Origin: Armillaria gallica
Lineage: Eukaryota; Basidiomycota; Agaricomycetes; Agaricales; Physalacriaceae
Direction: 5' to 3'
Assembly (NCBI GenBank): GCA_037576215.1
Contig: JBANDB010000020.1
Coordinates: 1,364,001-1,428,000, forward strand
DNA length: 64,000 bases
This document shows, one piece after another, positions 31,801 to 39,328 of the stretch; the first letter of the stretch is position 1; the number at the start of each line of letters is the position of its first letter. The notes under the pieces are model-generated. The model searched no databases and had not been told where the DNA came from. It saw only the letters and a program-made list of their open reading frames with translations. The translations under genes were made by a program, and so were the position numbers.

Positions 31801-33567
31801 CTTGGCGGCTAAATCATTGGCGTGGTGCATGGCCCGGATGATCAGCTCCTCTTCCATTCGTACGGCTAGAATGGATTCTCCTTCTTCCAGTTCGTCCCAC
31901 TGGTCATCGGGATCCGCATCGGGTAGGTGGAATGGGTTGGTGATGCAGTCACAGCGCCCAAAGAGGACGCTTCCCGTCTTCCAATTGACGCTGGGGTTAT
32001 GGCGTTTGAGCCAGTCGTGTCCTAGGTAGACATCTCGTTTTCCCAGGTTCGTGACCGCGAGGTCGATGCGCTCTCTGTGGTGCCCTATGGTCATACAGAG
32101 TTCCACGAATTCGGTCACGTCTCCATCTGCGTTCCGAGTTCCGTCGGCATTATATACCGGAATAGGGATTTTTACTTTGCACGTGTCCAGTCCGTGTTTC
32201 TCAACATAAGCGCGATTAATCGCGCTTCCGGTGCACCCACTGTCGAGTAGGGCCTTGGCGCCGAGGACCCTTCGCCCAGTGCAGGGCTCTAGGGTTACTG
32301 GGAGCATCAGGTCGCTACCTCCTCCACGGATATAGCAGATCGGCTCCTGGAGCTCATACATCCGCTCCCTTGCATCCTCCCACTGCTCCGTACGCAACTG
32401 GTTTATTAGCTCGGGGGTAAGTTCTCCATAGCGGGGCTTTGGTACCCAAGTTCCAAGTCGGGACCGTCCCCCTTCAAAGGTCTCGGTCTGTCGTACCCAT
32501 CGGAGGGTCCAGTCGATGCCAAAGGGTTCCAGCCATCCCGTAGGCTCAATGTCTTGGCGCGATCGATTGAGAATTGGAGCGGGCACAGGCGCCGGAGGGG
32601 GACCAATCGGGCTCCCTCTGGCCTTCCATTGCCGATAAGAGGTGTCGTCTTCCTCGTCGGGTATCTCTTCCAATACTACCGAATGCCCCCTTTTCACTGC
32701 CTGGGCGCTAGCAGAATCCCCCTTTTCATCGGCTGCGCGGTATTCGCTCGGGTCTATTCCCGAGGAGTCGCGTCTTGATCCGTTGCGGACGGGGTGGGAG
32801 TTATGTACCCCAGAGGTGGTGCGTGGTCCTTGAGCACCGGTCCCGATTTTAACTCTTGAATCGGCGTTACCCGCTACCCCTGGCTCGTCAGAGCACTCGA
32901 GGCTCAACGGCCCCCCGTCATTTCCTGTAAATGTCCTGGGCTTGCGCCCTGCACGGCCTAGCCCCGAGGGAGGAGGCGGCGTAGCGTTGCCAGCTCTCCC
33001 CTGGTTTCCGTCCCAGGGGTTCACTCCGTTCGAGGTTCGGATTGCTTCATCAGGGACGGGAATCAGTCCCCTCCCTGCCCCGTCCGGTCGAGGGACATTC
33101 TGAGCGATGGGATGTTGCTGAGACCTCGCCGTTAAGACAGGTGTCGCTATGGTGGGCGACTCTTCGTCCGGTCCGTTCGCCCGTAATGGGTTACTTGGCG
33201 GACGCTTAGCCAGTTGACAAATCCTGGGGTCGGCGGCCCCGGAGTCTAGATCTAATTCGTTAGTGAGGACGGAAAACCGGTTTGCTGATTCTGTAAGTGG
33301 GCGCGGAATAGAAGTCGTGAATTGGCGCATAGGCCGTTTATTGTCCGTTCTTACTGAAGTTGCGTAAGTAACCGACCCCTTACATGGGGGTCGGGGTATA
33401 TCCGAATGCTCGATAGGTAAAGTGTCTGCATATAAAATGGTAGTACAAGACCGCGTAGCGGAAAGGGAACACGCACCACTATAGTCCTTGGTCGCTGCGG
33501 GCGAATCAGAACCCGAGCGACCTACTCTTTTACCTCCGTTGTGGGTGCGAGTGGTTCCGGTGCCGCC
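28816..33567 (-). CDS. pol: Retrotransposon Pol: protease, reverse transcriptase, RNase H, integrase, chromodomain
   Basis: The frame is open from 33567 to the stop at 28816; the first ATG is at 33330 and gives 1504 residues (numbering used here). Protease LLDSG at 361-365; RT with YLDD at 715-718; RNase H Asp862 in VEADSS; integrase zinc finger with His1070/1075 and Cys1105/1108; integrase core with Asp1198 and Glu1234 (35 residues apart). The position of the first catalytic Asp is Asn1138 (29917-29919) in the motif HISVNMVTGLP. A chromodomain (about 1430-1485, with YLVKWKGW) closes the protein and may direct insertion to marked chromatin. The frame upstream of the ATG is also open and overlaps the end of gag in the -1 frame. 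Confidence 0.97.
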   Translation of the reverse strand, partial: GGTGTTRTHNGGKRVGRSGSDSPAATKDYSGACSLSATRSCTTILYADTLPIEHSDIPRPPCKGSVTYATSVRTDNKRPMRQFTTSIPRPLTESANRFSVLTNELDLDSGAADPRICQLAKRPPSNPLRANGPDEESPTIATPVLTARSQQHPIAQNVPRPDGAGRGLIPVPDEAIRTSNGVNPWDGNQGRAGNATPPPPSGLGRAGRKPRTFTGNDGGPLSLECSDEPGVAGNADSRVKIGTGAQGPRTTSGVHNSHPVRNGSRRDSSGIDPSEYRAADEKGDSASAQAVKRGHSVVLEEIPDEEDDTSYRQWKARGSPIGPPPAPVPAPILNRSRQDIEPTGWLEPFGIDWTLRWVRQTETFEGGRSRLGTWVPKPRYGELTPELINQLRTEQWEDARERMYELQEPICYIRGGGSDLMLPVTLEPCTGRRVLGAKALLDSGCTGSAINRAYVEKHGLDTCKVKIPIPVYNADGTRNADGDVTEFVELCMTIGHHRERIDLAVTNLGKRDVYLGHDWLKRHNPSVNWKTGSVLFGRCDCITNPFHLPDADPDDQWDELEEGESILAVRMEEELIIRAMHHANDLAAKAQEGKPKQSFEDLVPEHYRSFQDLFEKDSFDVLPDRKPWDHAIELTPNAKSTLDCKVYPLNRNEQGQLDKFLDENLESGRIRPSKSPFASPFFFVKKKDGTLRPVQDYRKLNEMTIKNRYPLPLITELIDKLRGAKYFTKLDVRWGYNNVRIKEGDEEKAAFRTNRGLFEPTVMFFGLTNSPATFQWMMNDIFRDLIAEGKVTVYLDDILIFSKTLEEHRTVVRHVLSRLRENKLFLKAEKCEFEVLETEYLGVIISENLIRMDPVKIAGIAEWPVPRKKELQSFLGFTNFYRKFIRMYSKVVRPLTQLTGNAEWTWGSPQQRAFEELKRRMAEDVVLAIPNDDEPFRVEADSSKGAMGAVLSQKQGETWRPVAFMSKSLSATERNYEIYDKELLTIMLALSEWRHYLMGAKHDIEIWTDHQNLQYFRLPQKLNRRQARWVTELAEYHFKLFHKPGAQNVKADLLSRRSDHDQGTKDNNDIVVLEASHFRALVMPSTTEMQQTVEEATRQEELWDEGITTSLAHERGVTRQGGLLYYDERIYVPRKKALRGEIISQYHDHVTAGHPGIEKTKELVLRDYWWPKLRKDVEAYVKGCETCQRTKSDTHAKAAPLHPNEVPVGPWTHISVNMVTGLPNSSGYDAMLVIVDRFSKAIIPIACNTELSAEGWARLLRDHVYARHGMPQVVISDRGPQFVSKFMKELYRLLDITPNASTAFHPQTDGQTERVNQEIIKYLRIFVNHRQNDWSDWLPLAEFAHNNRVHSATGKSPFMVLYGRNPRILPDTRRPPSLSNPAAGDFAKKMSQIHEETKAALEEAAQRMKAQYDKGKRNAHPYQIGDRVWLDATNLHLPRPKKKLDDKRVGPFLITEKAGASAFKLKLPLHWKIHPRFNEKLLTPYTHPEFPNQQPPPPPPPDLIEDEEEYEVKEVLDVRPRQIRGRRGQKSRTTHDYLVKWKGWTREHNSWVREEDMQHAREAVEEFETRHGAVRRIHTDPTS

Positions 33568-35072
33568 TCAACGGCGCGCACCTCTCGTTTCTCGCCCTTT
33601 CGGGGACAGTCTTTGCTGAGGTGTCCCTTCTCGTCGCATCTAAAGCATCTGCCCTCTCAGTGTTGCTTTGCCTTCCTTGCGTCAATGTCCATGGGCAGTC
33701 CTTGCCCGCTGAAGGTGGTGGTGGTGACGGGGATCCATCGCCCTCCGTCATCACGGGCCCTTCCTCCCTCCGCCGGCTTAGTCGTTGCTAATGCGTCCGG
33801 TTTCTTGTGCGGGATTGCCTTGGGTACGTCCTTGGGCTTCTTATCGGGATATCGCTCAATCCCCTGGGTCTGTTCGAAGACCTTCTGCCTCTGTTTCTCT
33901 TCGTACATGAGGGTAATACGGAGTTTCCAATCCGTATAGGTGCGCGGGATGCCGAATCCGATGTTTGCGATCGTGGAGCCGTAAGACGGCGGGATCCCTC
34001 TCCGGACTGCGGTGACGAGGGTCCCTCGCTCGCTCTGGTCTGTCAATCGGTTGGCCAGCTTGGCCTCGCGTTCCATCTTTCGAAAGAATATGTGAGCGGG
34101 ATCGTTGTTCATTTTGATTTCGAACATCCTTTTCTCGTAGACCAGCTCAATAGCGGGGTCGCGGAATTGTTGGTGGAAATCGTACGTGAAGTCGACCCAC
34201 GAGGGGTATCGGTATCGGGGTCCTGCGTCATAGTCGGCTGTCTCTTCGGGGGTGGCTGGTATCAGTGGTTCCGGGGGGTCGTACCAATAGTTGTCCCTTA
34301 GGTGGACCCACCATGCCTCGGCCTCTTCTTCCAGGAGCGAGGTGGCGAATCCCACCATAAGGGACGGCATACCCTGATAGTGGTATCGGAAGGTTTTGAA
34401 GTACTGTACGCAGTCTCCAAGAAACCTCTCGATATCGTCATGTGCCCCCTTGAAGGGAGCGGGGAGTTTTCGTAGTACGGGTTTTACCCCTGTAAGCAGG
34501 GGTAAGTTGTCGCGATCCCATGCGCCGACGGGCCCTTGGGTTGCGGGGCTGAAGTCGGGTGGCCGTGGTACTGAGAATCGGTCTCTATTTGGGCCGGGGA
34601 GAGGTGGTCGGCCTCGGCCTGGCAGTGCCTGTCTCGCGTTTGCTAAATCTTCTTGTAGGCGGGCATTTTCGTCACGTAGGAGCGCGTATTGCTGTTCCAT
34701 CCTCTCCATTTGCTGTTCTGCCGTCTCCTGGGGGCCTTCGCCTTCGCCCCCTACGTCCATTCCCCCGTTATCATTGTCGCCCCCCGCGAGGAGACAGCTC
34801 GTTCCCCTGCCGTGGTACGTGCCGCGACTCCTCCAGTCTCGTGCTAGTTGAGGCGGTGGAGAGTCGGGAAGAGGACCTATCCTCCTGCTGGACCAGTCGT
34901 CGAGGGTCGGAGGGCTGTCGGGGCCCGTCCAAATCCGGTCGATCCCCCTCCAGTCGCGCCAATGGGAGAAGGGCGCGTTCCAACGCGGCCTGTTCCTGCT
35001 CCGTTCTGGGGCGGATCCCATAAACCCGGCTTCCTGCCACAGGGCCGTAGTAGGCCCTGGTGCGGTTGGCAT
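33522..35072 (-). pseudogene. gag: Retrotransposon Gag, interrupted by an in-frame stop before the zinc knuckle
   Basis: From the Met at 35072, 471 codons run to TGA at 33657-33659. The same frame then continues to TAG at 33522 and encodes a C-x2-C-x4-H-x4-C zinc knuckle (33606-33647, CFRCDEKGHLSKDC). So a nonsense change cuts off the nucleic-acid-binding tail. Upstream, MERMEQQYALLRDENARLQE is a coiled coil, and AEAWWVHLRDNYW with YPSWVDFTYDFHQQFRD is the capsid-type region common in Ty3/Gypsy Gag. CAC-TGA-GAG could arise from CAC-CGA-GAG by one CpG transition. The start is uncertain because the upstream ORF overlaps in another frame. Confidence 0.9.
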
Positions 35073-35949
35073 GGGCCCTTGCTCGGATGGTCGCCTCCCT
35101 CCCCAATCGAGGAATCGGATCCCCTCGATTAGCGGCGAGGTAGTAGTCCATGTCCTCTCGGATGGGACAGTGGAACCCGGCTCGTTGTGCCAGGTCCTGC
35201 CATCGTAGTTCCCCGTGCGGGTCCGAGGATGTTGATATCGATGGCATCAAGTCTGGGCCAGTCGTAATCGCCTCCGTGAGGGTTGAGCGGGTCATCATTG
35301 TTTCGAGGGCGTGGGGGTCCAGCCACGACGATGGGTTCCGGGGTAACGGGGCGTGAGGTATTCCCTGCTCATCCACGATGATGAGGGGGATACTATCGTC
35401 GGAATCGCTGGAGTCGACCTCGATGGGCCATCGTGGGTTCCCGAGGGGTTCCGTGACTCGGATGGGTAGTCTACCAGGCGGGTTTCGGAGGTGGCTTCGG
35501 TAGGTGAGGCTCCTTCTGGGGATGGTCCCTCTGCTATAGGGTGGGGGATCGGGGAGGTCCTCAATCCGTACCTCCCTCGAGGGTTGCGGACCGGGGTTCG
35601 GTGCAGGGGTTGGTTCGGTTGCGGTGGTAGTTCCGTGAGCCTCCCTATCCTCGAAGAATTCCAGGTTCGACTCGAAGTAGACGGCCGCGGTACGCGCGCG
35701 TCTGCCCCGAGCCTCGGCGGTGCGGAGTCCCGGCCTGACGTAGGCGGGATCGAGTCGGGGGAGTTCGACATAGTGTCGAGGGGGTGGTGGTGGTGCTGGA
35801 ACCACGAGTATCCCTCTTCGATGGAGGAATGCCCGAATCTGTTCGCTATATGCAAGGACTGTCGCAGCCGTAAGTAGGCAGAGGAAGGTGGCAGTCACGA
35901 GTGCCGTTCCTAATTCAATGGCTTGCATATTAGTTAAGTCGGGGGTCAT
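34771..35949 (-). CDS. Extra ORF upstream of gag with an N-terminal membrane segment
   Basis: A 392-codon frame begins soon after the PBS and overlaps the start of gag by 302 nt in a different frame (gag is +1 relative to it). Residues about 11-33 (ELGTALVTATFLCLLTAATV) form a strong transmembrane helix followed by basic residues (LHRRG), so the C-terminal part would face the cytosol. Next come proline-rich runs and a long Arg/Pro/Asp-rich disordered stretch. Standard Ty3/Gypsy elements have no such ORF. It might anchor virus-like particles to membranes, be fused to Gag by frameshifting, or be a separately translated accessory protein. Length and lack of stops in GC-rich DNA alone are not proof of function. 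Confidence 0.6.
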   Translation of the reverse strand: MTPDLTNMQAIELGTALVTATFLCLLTAATVLAYSEQIRAFLHRRGILVVPAPPPPPRHYVELPRLDPAYVRPGLRTAEARGRRARTAAVYFESNLEFFEDREAHGTTTATEPTPAPNPGPQPSREVRIEDLPDPPPYSRGTIPRRSLTYRSHLRNPPGRLPIRVTEPLGNPRWPIEVDSSDSDDSIPLIIVDEQGIPHAPLPRNPSSWLDPHALETMMTRSTLTEAITTGPDLMPSISTSSDPHGELRWQDLAQRAGFHCPIREDMDYYLAANRGDPIPRLGREATIRARAHANRTRAYYGPVAGSRVYGIRPRTEQEQAALERALLPLARLEGDRPDLDGPRQPSDPRRLVQQEDRSSSRLSTASTSTRLEESRHVPRQGNELSPRGGRQ

Positions 35950-36300
35950 CGATCTCGCCTGCGAGGTTGTTCGATGTCCCGAAGGAGCTGGGAGAGTTGG
36001 TAGAGGAGGAATTTGAGCAAGAGGAGGGCTACGAGGTTTAAGAGGGAGAGTCGCAGGGTGTTAATCAATGTTCGCCTTGTAGTCGTCGTATCCGCAGTAG
36101 TCGTAGGTGTATTGGTCGTCGGGCCTTGGGCGTCTAGGGTCCTGATTCCTGCGTCTGCCAGCTCGCCTTTTTCCTCACCCTTTTCGCCGGTTTGGGGTGT
36201 CCTCCTGTTTGGGGTTTCGATTCGGGATCTCTTTGTCGTCGTGTGGGTTTAACGGGGATAGAAGGATCTCCTCGGTACACGGGTGGAGATCGTAGTAAGA

Positions 36301-36313
36301 AGCTTCGAGCTAA
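36301..36313 (-). other. Primer-binding site, self-priming type
   Basis: One base inside the 5' LTR, the element strand reads TTAGCTCGAAGCT. Its exact 13-nt complement occurs in the LTR at 36470-36482, about 33 nt downstream of a TATATAAG box, where transcription should start. In Tf1/sushi elements the RNA 5' end folds back onto the PBS as primer; the arrangement here matches that. I did not find a match to a host tRNA 3' end. Confidence 0.75.
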
Positions 36314-36314
36314 C

Positions 36315-36659
36315 TGTTATGTCCGGGCTCAGGAATAACAATGCAAGGCTATGCGCGGGCTGTCTCGCATTCGGACAGTCACCCACGATGCCGTTGATTG
36401 TTACAGTGGAGCGTTGGATAACGTTAGACTCTCGGCAAGCGATAAGAGAAAAGCCTGGGGTGTATAAACTTAGCTCGAAGCTAGGGTATAGGCTGAGAGC
36501 TGTGCTACTTATATACGATGTATGGAATCTAATATTAGTCTATCGGCTGCGGCTTCTTCAAGAAGTCTTGGGGTGATCTCTGGGAATATTGGGGTATCGT
36601 GCCGGGGTGCCAAGGTGCCGGATAAGATAAGATAAGTGAAAAGGTCGAAAATTGTAACA
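36315..36659 (-). repeat. 5' LTR (345 bp)
   Basis: Begins TGTTAC and ends ATAACA on the element strand and is flanked by TCCTC at 36660-36664. It is the promoter-bearing copy, 18 bp shorter than the 3' LTR. Confidence 0.97.
36508..36515 (-). promoter_or_regulatory. TATA box of the retrotransposon promoter
   Basis: TATATAAG on the element strand within the 5' LTR, about 33 nt upstream of the segment complementary to the PBS. The spacing is as expected for a TATA-driven RNA polymerase II start. Confidence 0.7.
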
Positions 36660-36664
36660 TCCTC
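36660..36664. repeat. Target-site duplication, right copy
   Basis: TCCTC, identical to 28092-28096 on the other side of the element. Confidence 0.95.
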
Positions 36665-38623
36665 TGCATCAGTAGCCTCAAAGTCTGTGACCCGCGCTTC
36701 CAGTCCTGGAATTTCGTCGTTCTCATACAATGCCAGATGCTCCTTTGACAACCGAATTTTCGAATACAACGGATTGTTCTCCGCCAACCAACACAAAAAA
36801 GCCCAGACTTTGGCTTTTCGAATGTAATTGAACTTAGACAGGCACGATTTGACTGATTGTTTTGGACCAACGAATACAATACTCAACATACCCTTCACAT
36901 CTGCAGGAGGACGAGGAAGTTCTGACGCCATCGAGACATAATTCAAGTCATGCGCACAAGTATTTCCTTTAAATACCCTGGGTTGATCCTCACGAGGACT
37001 ATGATACAATCTAGTGACATGACACGTACAACGATAAATAGCGCATGCCATCTCCTCGACCCAGGTTAAGTCTCGGAATTCTTCCAGGAGGCGCCCACGA
37101 TATAAGCCGTTACGCAGTGCGAACATAGGCAGACATGCCTTTTTCAGCTCGGACTCGCATTCCGTGCACACATGAAGCATTCCATCAACAAATCCCCTCA
37201 GATCCAGCATGTATTTCGATAACGTGGGATGGTCAATAATATCCTCCGCATCCGGACGCTCACTATCCGATGCAAGAAGCAAATGAAAATTCAAATCTAT
37301 CACTACCGTGGGTACATCCCCTTCGCTGTAATGATTGACTGGAAGAACCTCGCCATGGTTGAGTTCCCGGGCACAAACAGAGCAAGTGTATGCCTTAGGC
37401 CATTTCGTTCCTTGAAGGTATTGCCTCGCACATTCCAATTTCGTATCCATAGAGACCACCTGAGGCCATTCGGAGGCGACCTGCTCAAAATGCGCAGCAA
37501 GTCCTTCGTTACTAGTATCGCGGGCAAGACGTCGAACACCCTGTCGGACGACTCTGCGATGGCGGTCATGAATCGGTGGAAGCACGACATTACAGATGGA
37601 AGAGCCAAACTCACGTTCCAGTACGGCTAGGACCGAAAATGTATTCTTTAACTCCACGACAGGATGATAACAGTTAAGAATGTCAGCGACGACCGCAGAA
37701 GGAAGCCCGGTCAAGTCTCGCCAGCGCTTCAAGAGAGACAGGTGCAGATTTTCCAATCGACGATTACGGGAGTCTGCCACAGTGCCGAGGCGCCTGGAAT
37801 GATGGGTACGAGACATGTATTCAGTCAGCAATTTGTTAGACAACATGGATACGCGACGATGAAAGTTTGGGTAATCCAGTTCTGGGTCTGTAGTCTGTAA
37901 CAAACGGTTACCATACATTCGGGGATAGGCATATGTGTGAGCACACGGTCGTACAATTTTAGGAAACATAGAATCACCAAACTCGTTGCGGAAGAGTTCA
38001 AAAACCATGTAACGTCTTCGGTTCAGCATAGGAACTTCCGAGATGCCTTTTGCAATACATAGATCTTCCAACGCGCATTCCTCCATTATGCGAATATGCT
38101 GTGCAAAGGAAGTGAACCGTCAAACCATGCATTGAATGGCGTCACTCTGAGTGCGAACAGCGTGAGACCTGCCAGTAACAGCTGTCATAGCTCTAACGGT
38201 AATACCGTCGAAAGAGTCTGCCAATTCAGTCTCTGAAGCGTAAACCCATGAAGGGTTACATCCGTTCTCACCAGATACACGGCACGAAAGGAATATACGA
38301 GGGTGGAAACGAGCTGAGGCGATGTCCGATGGAGAGAGACGTATTCGAAGATCAACGGAGACATCCTCTACATAGAAAAGACCCTCATGGAATTCAACAT
38401 GAATGTCACGCCAAAGTGTCTCTCCCTCGAAACAAGACCGAAGCCATCCACAGACCAAAGTCGGAGAAGAGAAGAGGTCAGGATACATCTCAGGATGGTA
38501 CAACGGATCATAGTATACCGGAAAATCGCCAGGACAATATTCAGTCCCATCATTGGGAGGGCAGTCATCAGCGTCCAGTAAACGGGTGACAGCGCACGGC
38601 ATTTTGTATAGCACGAAAGACAT
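36660..38623 (-). CDS. Helitron RepHel, N-terminal portion
   Basis: The main exon is 38098-36660, running into LTR sequence at its truncated end. It contains two C-x2-C pairs (CSVC and CTEC, about 70 residues apart), as expected of the zinc-binding N-terminal part of fungal RepHel, and a segment (GNTCAHDLNYVSM, then VKGMLSIVFVGP and FLCWLAENNPLY) resembling the DUF6570-type region just before the Rep domain. An upstream frame, 38623-38159 (155 codons), joins in phase through a probable 60-bp intron (38099-38158: GTTCGC donor, GTTTGACGG branch-like site, CACAG acceptor). Alternatively it is a separate ORF ending at 38120. The Met at 38623 is the first in frame. Confidence 0.8.
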
Positions 38624-39328
38624 ATTTCACTTATATACACTGCTGAGCAGTAAGACAGATAGGTACGCAGAGCGTAGTCGCTGAGCGACAATTGGATGAG
38701 GAAGAATGAATTGAGACTTCCATTCTGGCGTCAGATGCTGAACCTGCAACAAATGGAAACAACCCACAATGTGTTCGACTGTTCACGTTTCCAGCCACTC
38801 TTCAGAGACACAAAGGCCGTCAACGAAGTCACTGCAATACGGCTGCACCATTGAACCTAATAAGCCACTTGAAAGAATACAGCGTTGAAAGACCTACCCG
38901 ATAGTCGATTGCAGAGAGGAGCAGAACGAAAGGAAGATGTAAGCAATTGGTACAGTTTTCCTATGGAACCAGACAATCAACGGCCGGGGAAAGAAGATAC
39001 CGCGATTACACTAACCCAAAAGATCTTGTATGTGACACGTGCGAGAGTGGGAGAATAGGCAGGAGCTGAGACAAAAAAGGGACAATGCGTTCAACACACG
39101 ACATCAAGACATCCCAACGAAGACATCGGAAAACTACGGTGCATCATGTGCACAGATATTACCTCAGGAGAGAGATAAACCACCTTATCATATCTAATCT
39201 AATCCAAATGCAAAATTGCCACGGACCATAAAAGGAACAAGACCGGGGTAGATTGACCCCTGTACACACTCCACTGGTGAAGTCACGTCGCTTTCTCTCT
39301 TTTAGACCCTCTGTCATTTCACTCCTTA
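38624..39328. other. Non-genic stretch, presumably holding the Helitron 5' end
   Basis: This lies between the start of RepHel and the 3' end of the MYND gene. The Helitron 5' terminus (TC...) should be in or near it, but many TC dinucleotides fit and I cannot pick one. No gene seen. Confidence 0.5.

Larger units (their letters stand above)
28097..36659 (-). mobile_element. Ty3/Gypsy chromovirus LTR retrotransposon (8.56 kb), inserted in the Helitron
   Basis: Full-length element in minus orientation: 5' LTR 36315-36659, PBS 36301-36313, a membrane-anchored ORF, gag, pol (protease, RT, RNase H, integrase, chromodomain), polypurine tract at 28460-28473 and 3' LTR 28097-28459, bounded by TCCTC on both sides. 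The gene order PR-RT-RH-IN and the terminal chromodomain place it in the chromoviruses. The LTRs differ by three point changes plus one 18-bp length change in a GAGGTGCC-type repeat, so the insertion is recent. The gag stop and an integrase active-site change suggest the copy is no longer autonomous. Confidence 0.97.
22592..38623 (-). mobile_element. Helitron, split by a Ty3/Gypsy insertion
   Basis: The element's single large protein (RepHel) is read from 38623 down to 22592, interrupted by the LTR retrotransposon at 28097-36659. Without that insertion and one copy of the 5-bp duplication, the coding region runs as one frame (after one probable 60-bp intron) of about 2,467 codons. Helitrons are rolling-circle DNA transposons; RepHel nicks and unwinds the element. 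The coding ends are given here because I could not define the terminal 5'-TC and 3' hairpin-CTRR ends by eye, so true boundaries lie outside these coordinates. Apart from the insertion I saw no stop or frameshift in RepHel. Confidence 0.85.

Noticed and set aside
33331..33521. Non-coding spacer between gag and pol
   Set aside because: The pol frame is open throughout and overlaps gag, so this is coding sequence read by frameshift rather than a spacer.
36509..36659. C-terminal tail on the Helitron N-terminal frame
   Set aside because: It is read from the 5' LTR, identical in both LTRs, and ends at a chance stop.
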